Positions 34,317-43,690 of a DNA stretch of 52,755 nt are shown one piece after another. Position numbers and translations under genes: made by a program. The notes under the pieces are model-generated. The model ran no database searches, had not been told where the DNA came from, and saw only the letters and a program-made list of their open reading frames with translations. This DNA is from Lachnospiraceae bacterium (GTDB taxonomy: Bacteria > Bacillota > Clostridia > Lachnospirales > Lachnospiraceae): positions 1-52,755 of the forward strand of contig JAFVBO010000085.1 of assembly GCA_017479935.1 (NCBI GenBank), in the 5' to 3' direction. How positions within the stretch are numbered: the first letter of the stretch is position 1; the number at the start of each line of letters is the position of its first letter.

Positions 34317-34330
34317 GATACATTTTAAGA

Positions 34331-35791
34331 TTAGCGTGTTTTGGTATCCGTAGTCAGGTTGACGCCCAGCTGGCGGAACGTGCGCCGGTCCGCGTCGCTC
34401 AGCATGACCGTCGTGTGCACCTGGCAGCCCTTTAAGTGGGGAAGCATGGTGAGGGCCAAAGCCGCCTTTTCATTCGTGCTGGCGCTGGCGGACAGAGCAA
34501 TCAGGACCTCGTCCGTGTGAAGACGGGGGTTCTTGCTCCCGAGGTAATGGATTTTCAGATTCTGGATCGGTTCAATCGACGTAGGCGACAGAAGCAAATA
34601 CGAATCGTCGATATCGGCCAGTTTCTTGATCGCGTTTAAGAGCAGGGCAGAGGAAGCACCCAACAGGTCGGTTGTGCGGCCTAAGATGATCCGTCCATCA
34701 TTTAACTCCATGGCGGCGCAGGGGCACTGCCGCAGCTGCTCATAGGCACGGGCTTCGCGCACCACCGGCCGATCTTCGGGCTTAATGCCCAGCTGGCTCA
34801 TGATCAGATCAATCTTGTAGAGTTCGCTGGACGGAGCGCGGCCCAAGAAGACCTTGGAATCGGTCTCAAAGTAACGGCGGATGATCTCCTGCTTGGAAGC
34901 TTCGCAGCAGGCATCGTCGTCGATGATGCAGTTGCCGGCCATGTTGACGCCCATGTCGGTGGGGGACTCGTAGGGGCTCTCCCCGTAAATCAGCTGGAAC
35001 ATGGACTTTAAGACCGGGAAGATCTCCACATCGCGATTGTAGTTGACGGTCATCCGGCCGTGCGCTTCCAGATGATACGGGTCGATCATGTTGACATCGT
35101 TCAGATCGGCCGTGGCTGCCTCATAGGCCAGGTTGACCGGATGCTTTAAAGGCAGATTCCAGATGGGGAAGGTTTCGTATTTGGCATAGCCGGCCCGGAT
35201 TCCGCGCTTGTTCTCCTGGTAGAGCTGTGACAGGCAAGTGGCCATTTTGCCGCTGCCGGGGCCGGGCGCGGTCACGACAACCAGCGGGCGGCTGGTTTCG
35301 ATGTAATCATTTTTGCCGTACCCCTCATCGCTGACGATGAAGGGGATGTTGTTCGGATAATCCGGAATCAGGTAATGCCGATACACTCGGATATTCATCT
35401 TTTTTAAGCGCTCGATAAATAAATCGGCGGCCTTCTGTCCGGCATAGTGCGTGACAACAACGCTTCCGACAAACAAGCCCTTCTCTTCGAAGATTTCTTT
35501 CAGGCGGAGCACTTCCGCGTCATAGCTGATGCCCAGATCGCTGCGGATCTTGCGGCGCTCCATGTCATCCGCACTGATGACAATGACAATTTCGGCCTTA
35601 TCGGCCAGCTGCATCAGCATGCGAAGCTTGCTGTCCGGCTGAAAACCGGGAAGCACACGGGAAGCATGATAATCGTCGTATAGCTTGCCGCCGAATTCCA
35701 GATAGAGCTTATCGCCGAAGTGGCTGATGCGCTCAAGGATGTGTTCGGACTGCATTTTCAGGTATTGCTCATTATCAAATCCTATTTTCAT
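34331..35791 (-). CDS. DUF1846 family protein
   Basis: A 486-residue protein with the conserved DUF1846 features: KLYLEFGGKLYDDYHASRVLP at residues 28-48 (in part), VVVTAPGPGSGKMATCLSQL near 170 containing a P-loop-like GPGSGK, and MGVNMAGNCIIDDDACCEAS near 282. The family is a set of conserved cytosolic Firmicute proteins with a nucleotide-binding appearance and no settled function. Length is typical. The gene stands alone, read toward the DegV gene, with the yifB operon divergent. Confidence 0.92.
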   Translation of the reverse strand: MKIGFDNEQYLKMQSEHILERISHFGDKLYLEFGGKLYDDYHASRVLPGFQPDSKLRMLMQLADKAEIVIVISADDMERRKIRSDLGISYDAEVLRLKEIFEEKGLFVGSVVVTHYAGQKAADLFIERLKKMNIRVYRHYLIPDYPNNIPFIVSDEGYGKNDYIETSRPLVVVTAPGPGSGKMATCLSQLYQENKRGIRAGYAKYETFPIWNLPLKHPVNLAYEAATADLNDVNMIDPYHLEAHGRMTVNYNRDVEIFPVLKSMFQLIYGESPYESPTDMGVNMAGNCIIDDDACCEASKQEIIRRYFETDSKVFLGRAPSSELYKIDLIMSQLGIKPEDRPVVREARAYEQLRQCPCAAMELNDGRIILGRTTDLLGASSALLLNAIKKLADIDDSYLLLSPTSIEPIQNLKIHYLGSKNPRLHTDEVLIALSASASTNEKAALALTMLPHLKGCQVHTTVMLSDADRRTFRQLGVNLTTDTKTR

Positions 35792-35967
35792 ACAGATGCC
35801 TTTCCGAGTGTTTATAACAAGACCGTATCACTCAATTTAATAGAAATGGCCGGCTTTAAAATAAGGCCGGAACTAAACAATAACGTGACTGCTTCCGTTG
35901 CAGGCAGCTACGAAACAACAAAGTAGCATTATAGCAGATAAAAAGTCAAAAGAAAAGAGGAGATTCT

Positions 35968-37638
35968 ATGTACAGCAAAGTGGACAGTTCCGTCGTGATG
36001 GGACTGGAGGTAAGCCTGGTGGAGGTGGAGGCGGATATCCGGGACGGCCTTCCGGGGATGGAGATGGTGGGCGCTTTAGGGACGGAAGTCCGCGAAGCAA
36101 GGGAGCGGGTCAAAACAGCGCTTTCCAACGCCGGCTTTCGCCTGCCTCCGAAGAAAATTACCGTCAATCTATCGCCCTCAGATATCCGCAAGGTGGGAAA
36201 CGGGTTTGACGTACCCATCGCCGTCTCCATCCTTCTGGCCATGGGTTATATACAGGAGGGGACACAGGAGGGAGTTCTGTTTGCCGGAGAGCTGGGCTTA
36301 AATGGAGACGTGCGGGCGGTAAACGGGATCCTGCCGATTGTTCTCTTTGGCGTGCGAAACGGCTATCAGACCCTGATCGTCCCGGAGGAGAACCTCCCTG
36401 AGGCTGAGGCCGTGGGCAGCGGAAACGAGTATGAAATGGGTGCAGATGTTTGGGGAAGAGAAACCGTGGTTGATATGGCGGGGGTAGATGCCATAGGCAG
36501 AGAAAACCGGAATGAAGTGCCGCGGGTAAAGGCTGTGGGCGTCAGGACGCTGGCTGATATCGTCGAATTTATGGGGTGCCGCGCGATGGGAGCGGAGCAG
36601 GAAAAGCTGTGGCTTCAGGAAAACGAAGAGCGGAGAAAGAGGCATGGCGGCTACGGCAAAGAAGAGCACCGAGATATTCCGGATTTTTCGGATCTGATCG
36701 GCCAGAAGGCGGTAAGACGGGCGGCCGAGGTAGCGGTGAGCGGTCGGCATAACTTCCTGATGGTGGGGCCTCCCGGCTCGGGGAAAACCATGGTGGCTAG
36801 CCGAATTCCGGGCATCCTGCCGGAACTGACCCGGGAAGAAATTCTGGAGGTTTCCCAGATTTACAGCGTCTGCGGGTATTTAAACGCGGAGCATCCGCTC
36901 ATCAAAACCCGCCCGTTTCGGGCACCCCATCACACCGTCACACCCACCACTCTGATCGGTGGCGGGCGGATCCCCAGGCCTGGGGAGGTGTCCCTGGCAG
37001 ATCGCGGCGTGTTGTTTTTAGATGAGCTGACGGAGTTTCACAAAAGCACCCTGGATACCTTAAGGCAGCCTCTGGAGGACGGCAAAATCCGGATTTCCAG
37101 AAACCAGGGAAGCTTTGAATTTCCGGCGGATTTTGTGCTGGTTGCTGGCATGAATCCCTGCCCGTGCGGCTTTTATCCCGACCGCTCCCGTTGCCACTGC
37201 GAGCCCTATGAAATCCGCCGCTACTTATCCCATGTCAGCCGTCCGCTTCTGGACCGGATCGACGTGTGCGTGGAAGCGGCCGCCATTCCCATGAAGGAGC
37301 TGATGACGGGCGAAAAAGGGGAGAGCACGGCTGTGATCCGCGAGCGGGTGTTGCGAACCCAGAAGATCCAGCAGGAACGGTTTGCCGGGGAAGAGTTTTC
37401 CTTTAACAGCCTGATCCCCGCGGGAAAGATAGACCTGTACTGTCCTTTAGGGCCGGAAGAGCGGGATATGATGGAACTGATCTTTAACAAGCTTCATCTG
37501 AGTGCCCGCGGATACCACAAGATCCTCAAGGTGGCTCGCACGATTGCGGACATGGAAGGGGAGGAAAACATCGGGATTATGCATCTCAGCGAGGCGGCAG
37601 GGTATCGAAGCATTGAGACTAAGTTTTGGGAAGGGTAG
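35968..37638 (+). CDS. YifB/ComM family AAA+ ATPase (Mg-chelatase-like)
   Basis: A 556-residue AAA+ protein: N-terminal ChlI-like domain with GLEVSLVEVEADIRDGLPGM, a Walker A GPPGSGKTM near residue 269, LLFLDELTEF Walker B near 349, GMNPCPCGFYPDRSRC and a C-terminal ChlI domain with SARGYHKILKVARTIADMEG. ComM-type enzymes act as branch-migration helicases in natural transformation in Gram-negatives. It carries a linker insertion (residues ~150-190) rich in Val/Glu. It is coupled to dprA 14 bases downstream, matching a DNA-uptake/processing role. Confidence 0.93.
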   Translation: MYSKVDSSVVMGLEVSLVEVEADIRDGLPGMEMVGALGTEVREARERVKTALSNAGFRLPPKKITVNLSPSDIRKVGNGFDVPIAVSILLAMGYIQEGTQEGVLFAGELGLNGDVRAVNGILPIVLFGVRNGYQTLIVPEENLPEAEAVGSGNEYEMGADVWGRETVVDMAGVDAIGRENRNEVPRVKAVGVRTLADIVEFMGCRAMGAEQEKLWLQENEERRKRHGGYGKEEHRDIPDFSDLIGQKAVRRAAEVAVSGRHNFLMVGPPGSGKTMVASRIPGILPELTREEILEVSQIYSVCGYLNAEHPLIKTRPFRAPHHTVTPTTLIGGGRIPRPGEVSLADRGVLFLDELTEFHKSTLDTLRQPLEDGKIRISRNQGSFEFPADFVLVAGMNPCPCGFYPDRSRCHCEPYEIRRYLSHVSRPLLDRIDVCVEAAAIPMKELMTGEKGESTAVIRERVLRTQKIQQERFAGEEFSFNSLIPAGKIDLYCPLGPEERDMMELIFNKLHLSARGYHKILKVARTIADMEGEENIGIMHLSEAAGYRSIETKFWEG

Positions 37639-37652
37639 GTAAGGAGGCTATC

Positions 37653-38747
37653 GTGAGAAGAGAAGAATGGTTTGCGCTGGCGTCAGTGCCTGAGGTATCG
37701 CCTCGAAAGGCGTTACGCTTTGCGAAAATGCGGGAAGCAGGGGAAGGCCTATTCAATATAAAAGGAAAGGCGTGGAGCGAAGCCCGCCTGACGGAGTTTG
37801 AAGCGGAGGCGCTTGTCAAGGAAGCCGGAAAAAAGGTGGATTACATCCAGCCACTCATGAAAATGGAGGAGAACGGGATTCACATGATTACCTGTGAAGA
37901 ACCGGAGTATCCGGAATTCCTGAAAAATCTGGCAGAGCCGCCCATCGCCCTGTTTGTCAAAGGGGAGATGCCACGGGAAGAAGCTCTTGTCGGCATGGTA
38001 GGCGCCAGAGCCTGCAGCGCCTACGGCAGACATTACGCGGAACAGATCGCAGGGGATCTGGCAGCCAAGGGCGTCGGAATTGTGAGTGGTCTGGCCGCCG
38101 GGATTGACGGCGCATCCCACGAAGGCGCCTTGCAGGCAAAAAATGGACGAACGTATGCGGTTTTAGGCTGCGGCGTGGATGTAGTCTATCCGCCCGGAAA
38201 CCGCCGCCTGTATGAAGAAATTCCGTATCGTGGCGGCATTATATCCGAGTTTATTCCCGGAACCAGGCCCCTATCCTGGAATTTCCCGCGCAGAAACCGG
38301 CTGATCAGCGCCTTCTCCGACATTCTTCTCGTCCTGGAAGCCAGAAAGAAGAGCGGATCTCTGATCACAGCCGGGTATGCTTTAGAACAGGGAAAGGAAG
38401 TGATGGCCCTGCCAGGCCGGGTAGGGGAACCCTTAAGCGAAGGCTGCCTTGAGCTCCTCCGGGACGGAGCCGGCCTTTTGATGTCCGCGGACGATGTGGT
38501 GATGAGTCTGCAGCAAAAAGGAAAACTCTGGAACGCAGCGGCAACAGAAAAAGAGATTGGGCCAGAAGCAGAGCTGACCGCGGAAGAAAAAGCTGTCCTG
38601 GAACGCCTGTCCTTTACTCCCGTGCATGTGGATGAGCTCTGCGAAACGTGCGGGCTTTCCTATCCTGCTTTGTGCGCCGTCCTTTTGCAGATGGAGCTGA
38701 AAGGGCTTGTTCGGCAGGAGAGTGGGCAGCACTATGTCAGGAAATGA
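37653..38747 (+). CDS. dprA: DNA-processing protein DprA
   Basis: A 364-residue DprA/Smf protein that binds incoming single-stranded DNA and loads RecA. The Rossmann-like core shows VGMVGARACSAYGRHYAEQIA near residue 115 (in part), GIVSGLAAGIDGASHEGAL, YAVLGCGVDVVYPPGNRRLY and SGSLITAGYALEQGKEVMALPG (in part). A C-terminal winged helix (LSFTPVHVDELCETCGLSYP) is present. GTG at 37653 follows AAGGAGG; the frame upstream overlaps yifB. The pair yifB-dprA followed by topA is a common Firmicute order. Confidence 0.94.
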   Translation: MRREEWFALASVPEVSPRKALRFAKMREAGEGLFNIKGKAWSEARLTEFEAEALVKEAGKKVDYIQPLMKMEENGIHMITCEEPEYPEFLKNLAEPPIALFVKGEMPREEALVGMVGARACSAYGRHYAEQIAGDLAAKGVGIVSGLAAGIDGASHEGALQAKNGRTYAVLGCGVDVVYPPGNRRLYEEIPYRGGIISEFIPGTRPLSWNFPRRNRLISAFSDILLVLEARKKSGSLITAGYALEQGKEVMALPGRVGEPLSEGCLELLRDGAGLLMSADDVVMSLQQKGKLWNAAATEKEIGPEAELTAEEKAVLERLSFTPVHVDELCETCGLSYPALCAVLLQMELKGLVRQESGQHYVRK

Positions 38748-38870
38748 GGGAGAAAAGGGATGCCTGGTACGGCTGTAAAGGAGGGGGCGGACATACCATC
38801 AAGCCCCCAAAGCGAGAAAAGGTATGCCTACGTACCCTACTGAGTAAGGAAGAGAAAGGAGGAGAGCAAG

Positions 38871-38966
38871 GTGAGAAGTTTGGCGGGCCAGGTTGTCATC
38901 GGAGTGATTTGTGTGATAACGGCGGCAAAAATTTTCCTGCAATGGCTTCTTCCGCGTTTACTGTAG
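38871..38966 (+). CDS. Putative 31-residue membrane protein
   Basis: A GTG at 38871 follows AAAGGAGGAGAGCAAG, a near-perfect ribosome binding site, and opens 31 codons ending at TAG 38964-38966. The product begins MRSLAGQVVIGVICVITAAK and is a single hydrophobic helix with Arg near both ends. Its quality rests on the binding site and the composition; codon evidence is too short. The rest of 38748-39106 holds only the topA promoter. Confidence 0.45.
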   Translation: MRSLAGQVVIGVICVITAAKIFLQWLLPRLL

Positions 38967-39014
38967 AAGACTATTCAATACTATTCATGGGTAAACAGCA
39001 AATTCTTTTCCCTC

Positions 39015-39043
39015 TTGCCAAAAAAAAGAATCCGTTGTATCAT
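39015..39043 (+). promoter_or_regulatory. Promoter of topA
   Basis: TTGCCA (39015-39020), 17 bases, TATCAT (39038-39043), about 64 bases before the topA start. Confidence 0.6.
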
Positions 39044-39106
39044 TACGGCGATTTACGCCCCAAGGAGGCGTAGGGTTTTATGGCAAAAGGAGAATAGAAA
39101 AGAAGT

Positions 39107-41107
39107 ATGCCCAGTCTGATTATCGTAGAGTCCCCTGCAAAGGTGAAGACCATAAAGAAGTTTTTGGGAACCGGATACGATGTAGCGGCGTCCGGAGGCC
39201 ACGTGCGTGACCTTCCCAAGAGCAAAATGGGAATCGACATAGAAAATGATTACGAACCGCAGTATATCACCATCCGCGGCAAGGGAGAGGTATTGGCGGA
39301 TCTTCGCAAACGCGTGAAGAAAGCGGATAAGATCTATCTCGCAACCGACCCTGACCGCGAGGGAGAAGCCATTGCGTGGCACCTGTACTATGCTCTGAAG
39401 TTAAACGAGCAGGAAGGCAAGCAGGTATACCGCATCAGCTTCAATGAAATTACAAAGACGGCCGTGAAAGCGGCCTTAAAAGAACCGCGCCAGATCGACA
39501 TGAACCTGGTGGACGCGCAGCAGACCAGACGAATCTTAGACCGCATGGTGGGCTACTCCATCAGCCCGATTTTATGGGCCAAGGTCAAGCGCGGCCTGTC
39601 CGCCGGGCGTGTGCAGTCCGCCGCCCTCAACATGGTCTGCGACCGGGAGGACGCGATCTCTGCCTTCGTCCCGGAAGAATACTGGACGATGGAAGCAGAC
39701 CTGGAAATTCCCGGCGATAAGAAAGGCCTGAATGTCAAGTTCTACGGAAAGCAGGACGAGAAGCAGGCTCTTCACACGGAAGAAGAGACCAGAAAGATCG
39801 AGGCTGCCGTTCGAAAGAAAAAATTTGAGGTGGCAGAAGTGCGCCGCGGGGAACGCACCCGGAAAGCACCGGCCCCCTTCACCACCAGTACGCTGCAGCA
39901 GGAAGCCGCGAAGGTACTAAATTTCCCGACTGGAAAGACCATGCGCCTGGCGCAGCAGCTCTATGAAGGCGTCGAGATCAAAGGCTCCGGACAGGTAGGT
40001 ATCATTTCCTATTTAAGAACGGATTCCACCCGTATCTCCGATGACGCAGCCCGCATGAGGGAAGAATACATCCAGGAAACCTTTGGCAAGGACTACCTGG
40101 GCACCAAGCAGCAGGCGGCGCAGAAAAACGGAAAAATTCAGGATGCCCACGAAGCCATCCGGCCGACCAACGCCTCCTGGACACCCGCGTATTTAAAAGA
40201 CAACTTAAGCCGCGATCAGTTCCGCCTGTATCAGCTGATCTGGCGCCGCTTCATCGCCTCCGGCATGAAGGAAGCGCGCTTTGAGACAACCTCCGTGAAG
40301 CTGAACGCGGGAGACTACCGCTTTACGGCCTCCGATTCCCGCGTGGCCTTTGACGGCTTCCTTTCCGTGTACACGGAAGATGACGAAGAGTCGAAGGCAA
40401 CCAAAAAGCTTCCTCCTTTAAAAGAAGGAGATAAGCTGACCTGCCTGGATGTGCGCAGCACACAGCACTTCACCCAGCCGGAGCCGCATTACACCGAGGC
40501 TTCCCTCGTGCGCGCCATGGAAGAGGCAGGCATCGGGCGTCCTTCGACCTACGCGCCCACCATTACAACCCTCCTCTCCAGACGCTATCTGGTCCGCGAG
40601 GAGAAAAACCTTTACGTCACCGAACTCGGCGAAGTGGTGAACCACATGATGCGCCAGTCCTTTGCGGTCTTTACCCAGACCGAGTTTACGGCCAACATGG
40701 AAACGCTCTTAGATGGCGTGGCAGACGGGGAGATCGCCTGGAAATCCATCGTCCGGAATTTCTATCCCGATCTGGACGAGGCGGTCAAGAAAGCTTCCGA
40801 GGACCTGACGAAGGTGAAGGTAGCCGACGAGGTGTCCGACACACCCTGCGAAGTCTGCGGCCGCATGATGGTGATCAAGTACGGGCCGTACGGGAAATTC
40901 CTGGCATGCCCGGGCTTCCCGGAATGCAAGAACACAAAACCGTTCCTGGAGAAAATCGGCGTGAAGTGCCCGAAGTGCGGAGGCGAGATCTTGCTGAAGC
41001 GCACCAAGAAAGGGCGCCGCTACTACGGCTGCGAGCACAACCCGGAGTGCGACTTCATGTCCTGGCAGCGCCCCAAGCCCGCCGAAGAAACCGCCGCCAT
41101 CTCCTGA
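39107..41107 (+). CDS. topA: DNA topoisomerase I
   Basis: A 666-residue type IA topoisomerase that relaxes negative supercoils. It has the Toprim domain (SLIIVESPAKVKTIKKFLG at the start and TDPDREGEAIAWHLYYAL near residue 82), the active tyrosine in GIISYLRTDSTRISD near residue 299, and two C-terminal zinc fingers (CEVCGRMM...CPGFPEC and CPKCGGEI...CEHNPEC). Length is normal for Firmicutes. It follows the dprA region, with a promoter of its own. Confidence 0.97.
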   Translation: MPSLIIVESPAKVKTIKKFLGTGYDVAASGGHVRDLPKSKMGIDIENDYEPQYITIRGKGEVLADLRKRVKKADKIYLATDPDREGEAIAWHLYYALKLNEQEGKQVYRISFNEITKTAVKAALKEPRQIDMNLVDAQQTRRILDRMVGYSISPILWAKVKRGLSAGRVQSAALNMVCDREDAISAFVPEEYWTMEADLEIPGDKKGLNVKFYGKQDEKQALHTEEETRKIEAAVRKKKFEVAEVRRGERTRKAPAPFTTSTLQQEAAKVLNFPTGKTMRLAQQLYEGVEIKGSGQVGIISYLRTDSTRISDDAARMREEYIQETFGKDYLGTKQQAAQKNGKIQDAHEAIRPTNASWTPAYLKDNLSRDQFRLYQLIWRRFIASGMKEARFETTSVKLNAGDYRFTASDSRVAFDGFLSVYTEDDEESKATKKLPPLKEGDKLTCLDVRSTQHFTQPEPHYTEASLVRAMEEAGIGRPSTYAPTITTLLSRRYLVREEKNLYVTELGEVVNHMMRQSFAVFTQTEFTANMETLLDGVADGEIAWKSIVRNFYPDLDEAVKKASEDLTKVKVADEVSDTPCEVCGRMMVIKYGPYGKFLACPGFPECKNTKPFLEKIGVKCPKCGGEILLKRTKKGRRYYGCEHNPECDFMSWQRPKPAEETAAIS

Positions 41108-41156
41108 TCTATGGCCTGCCAGGTCATTGTCATCATCTGACATGAATGTGAGTGAA

Positions 41157-41420
41157 GCAAAAAGTGGCCGAGGCAGCGATATATAAACATAGCTGTCATG
41201 TGGGAGCCTGGAGCGTCAGGGAGATTTCCGGCAGATCAGGGATCTTCGGGGAGTACCACTAACAGCAGCAAAGGGCGACACATCCGCCGGGGCACTCTTT
41301 GCTGCCGTAAGTGGTACTTATCCCCTTGATCCCACCATCTGCCTGGAAATTCTCCACCGCCGCCTCAGGCCCTCACATGGCAGCAACCAGCATTTATCGC
41401 TGCCTCGGCCGCTTTTTGGC
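41157..41420. repeat. 264-bp snap-back element, copy 2
   Basis: The arms pair along nearly the full length: outer GCAAAAAGTGGCCGAGGCAG with CGGCCGCTTTTTGGC side, then GAGCCTGGAGC, GATTTCCGGCAGAT with ATCTGCCTGGAAATTC, and inner GTACCACTAA-AGCAGCAAAG with CTTTGCTGCCGTAAGTGGTAC. The same blocks in the same order (GCCTGG, TTTCCGGCAG, CTTCGGGGAG, ACCACTAA, CCGGGGCAC) occur in the element at 1958-2202. It begins 49 bases after the topA stop. Confidence 0.75.
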
Positions 41421-41531
41421 AATTTACGCAACTTAAGAATGTCGATGTTTTAAGCAGAGGATAATGGCGGCTTGCTACTATGTTCCCATGTACTTGATCC
41501 TGCAAGAAGAACTTGGCAGAACAATATGTAA

Positions 41532-41764
41532 GTCAACAAGAATGCCGACGCCAGAGATCATATCCATTTGCGGTCATTTGGAGGAGGTCATAGAACCACT
41601 GCGCGAAAAAAATCTGCTTTAGGAGCAAAAAGCTCCATGTTTGAGCGAAGCGAGTTGGAGATTTTTGCGACTGTTTTTTGCAGATTTTTTAAGCGTAATG
41701 TGGTTCTGGCCGACGGAAGTCAGACCGCAAAGGATATATCTCTGGCTTAGGCATTCTTATTGAC
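41532..41764. repeat. 233-bp inverted-repeat element
   Basis: Left arm blocks GTCAACAAGAATGCC, GCCAGAGATCATATCC, TTTGCGGTC, AGAACCAC and AAAAAATCTGC (41532-41625) are inverted on the right as GCAGATTTTTT, GTGGTTCT, GACCGCAAA, GGATATATCTCTGGC and GGCATTCTTATTGAC (41680-41764). The middle holds a smaller stem, GCAAAAA-CTCCA with TGGAG-TTTTTGC. It is separate in sequence from the element at 41157. Confidence 0.7.
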
Positions 41765-41825
41765 GGCCTGTGTGCTAATGCCTTGACGGATCACGAGAAA
41801 AAAGTGGCTGGCAGGAAAAAAGTGC

Positions 41826-41854
41826 TTGCAACCGGGCGAGGATTGTGGTAAGTT
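41826..41854 (+). promoter_or_regulatory. Promoter of rpsB-tsf
   Basis: TTGCAA (41826-41831), 17 bases, TAAGTT (41849-41854) preceded by TGG (extended -10). The ~120-base leader has a GGGGA-GA-TTCCCC hairpin near 41878 and could hold ribosomal-protein autoregulation, but no known leader motif was recognised. Confidence 0.6.
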
Positions 41855-41983
41855 AGGAAGGCTGAAATTATGTACGGGGAGATTCCCCGAAAAAGCACCT
41901 GGCCGGATGCGTTGGTGGTGCCGTAAGACGGTAGCTGATCGTAGACGAAGGACAGTGAAGAATAACCAAATGGAGGTAAGAAA

Positions 41984-42745
41984 ATGAGCGTAATTTCAAT
42001 GAAGCAGCTGCTCGAAGCCGGTGTCCACTTCGGACATCAGACCAGAAGATGGAACCCTAAGATGGCTCCGTACATTTATACCGAGAGAAACGGTATCTAT
42101 ATCATCGACCTGCAGAAGTCTGTCGGCAAGGTTGACGAAGCCTACAATGCTGTTGCAGACGTTGCAGCAGACGGCGGCATCATCCTGTTCGTCGGAACCA
42201 AGAAGCAGGCGCAGGATGCCATCAAGACCGAGGCAGAGCGCTGCGGTATGTACTATGTCAACGAGAGATGGCTGGGCGGCATGCTCACCAACTTCAAGAC
42301 CATCCAGAGCCGTATCGATCGTCTGAACGAGATCCAGAGAATGTCCGAGGACGGCACGTTCGATGTCCTTCCCAAGAAGGAAGTTATCGCTCTCAAGAAG
42401 GAATGGGAGAAGCTGGAGAAGAACCTGGGCGGCATCAAGGGAATGAAGAGAATTCCGGATGCGATCTTCATCGTTGACCCCAAGAAGGAAAGAATCTGCG
42501 TGCAGGAAGCTCATGCGCTGGGCATCCCGCTGATCGGCATCGTTGATACCAACTGCGATCCGGAAGAACTTGACTTTGTCATCCCCGGAAACGATGACGC
42601 GATCCGTTCCGTCAAGCTGATTGTCTCCAAGATGGCTGACGCCGTTATCGAAGGCAAGCAGGGCGAGGCTGTTTATGATGAGGCAGCTATGGCCGCTACC
42701 GAAGGTTCTGACATCGAAGAAATCGCAGCAGCAGAGGAGGTATAA
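41984..42745 (+). CDS. rpsB: 30S ribosomal protein S2
   Basis: A 253-residue protein with [20 protein letters not shown] at the start, the [20 protein letters not shown] block, [12 protein letters not shown] near residue 70, [17 protein letters not shown] near 93 and [20 protein letters not shown] (in part) near 187. It assembles late on the 30S body-head junction. The acidic C-terminal extension ([14 protein letters not shown]) is usual for Clostridia. ATGGAGGTAAGAAA precedes the start; tsf follows after three bases. Confidence 0.98.
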   Translation: MSVISMKQLLEAGVHFGHQTRRWNPKMAPYIYTERNGIYIIDLQKSVGKVDEAYNAVADVAADGGIILFVGTKKQAQDAIKTEAERCGMYYVNERWLGGMLTNFKTIQSRIDRLNEIQRMSEDGTFDVLPKKEVIALKKEWEKLEKNLGGIKGMKRIPDAIFIVDPKKERICVQEAHALGIPLIGIVDTNCDPEELDFVIPGNDDAIRSVKLIVSKMADAVIEGKQGEAVYDEAAMAATEGSDIEEIAAAEEV

Positions 42746-42748
42746 AAA

Positions 42749-43675
42749 ATGGCAACTATTAGCGCAAGCATGGTAAAAGAGTTACGTGAAGCGACCGGCG
42801 CCGGCATGATGGATTGCAAGAAGGCCCTCGCTGCCGTAGATGGAGATATGGAGAAGGCCGTTGAGTTCCTGCGTGAAAAGGGACTGGCTGCCGCCGCCAA
42901 GAAGGCCAGCCGCATTGCTGCGGAAGGTATTGTTTACATCGCTGCAGAGTCTGATCAGAAGTCCGCGATCGTGGAAGTTAACTCTGAGACCGACTTCGTT
43001 GCGAAGAACCCTGATTTCCAGAAGTTCGTCAAGGAAGTTGCGGAGCAGGCTCTGGTAACGGATGCTGCCGACATCGACGCTTTCCTGGCTGAGAAGTGGA
43101 ATCTGGATCCGTCTCTGACCGTAGCGGAAGAGCTTTCCAGCAAGATCGCCATCATCGGCGAGAAGCTGAGCATCCGCCGCTTCGCGAAGTTTGAGAACAA
43201 CAACGGCGCTGTGGTTGGTTATGTCCATGGCGGCGGCCGCATCGGCGTTCTGGTAGAGGCCGAGTGCGCGAACATTGATGCTGATGTGAAGGAAGCGTTA
43301 AAGAACGTTGCTCTTCAGATCACGTCCATGAAGCCCCAGTATGTCAGCCGTGAGGAGATCTCCGAGGAGTTCATCGAGAAGGAGCGTCAGATCCTGAAGG
43401 CTCAGGCTATGAACGAGAACCCCGACAAGCCCGAGAACATCATCGACAAGATGATCATCGGCCGTCTGAACAAAGAGCTCAAGGAGTTCTGCCTGCTGGA
43501 TCAGATCTACGTCAAGGATGGCGAGATGACCGTAGGCAAGTACATCGAGAGCGTAGCCAAGAAGGTTGGCACCCCGATCGTGATCAAGAAGTTTGTCCGC
43601 TTCGAGACCGGCGAGGGCATCGAGAAGAAGGAAGAGAACTTCGCAGAAGAAGTTGCGAAGCAGATCCAGGGCTAA
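42749..43675 (+). CDS. tsf: Elongation factor Ts
   Basis: A 308-residue nucleotide exchange factor for EF-Tu. The N-terminal UBA-like domain has VKELREATGAGMMDCKKALA at residues 9-28, followed by VNSETDFVAKNPDF near residue 78, the TDFV loop that contacts EF-Tu, and YVHGGGRIGVLVE near 155. Organisation rpsB-tsf is near universal in bacteria. AGAGGAGGTATAAAAA precedes the start, inside the end of rpsB. Confidence 0.98.
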   Translation: MATISASMVKELREATGAGMMDCKKALAAVDGDMEKAVEFLREKGLAAAAKKASRIAAEGIVYIAAESDQKSAIVEVNSETDFVAKNPDFQKFVKEVAEQALVTDAADIDAFLAEKWNLDPSLTVAEELSSKIAIIGEKLSIRRFAKFENNNGAVVGYVHGGGRIGVLVEAECANIDADVKEALKNVALQITSMKPQYVSREEISEEFIEKERQILKAQAMNENPDKPENIIDKMIIGRLNKELKEFCLLDQIYVKDGEMTVGKYIESVAKKVGTPIVIKKFVRFETGEGIEKKEENFAEEVAKQIQG

Positions 43676-43690
43676 TTTAGAATACAACAG

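Noticed and set aside
34119-34328. 69-codon frame at the orphan promoter
   Set aside because: Its start lies upstream of the -35 box of the predicted promoter and it has no ribosome binding site; a non-coding transcript is more likely.
38648-39073. 141-codon frame overlapping the end of dprA
   Set aside because: It overlaps dprA, has no ribosome binding site and low-quality composition; the 31-codon frame at 38871 has a far better start.
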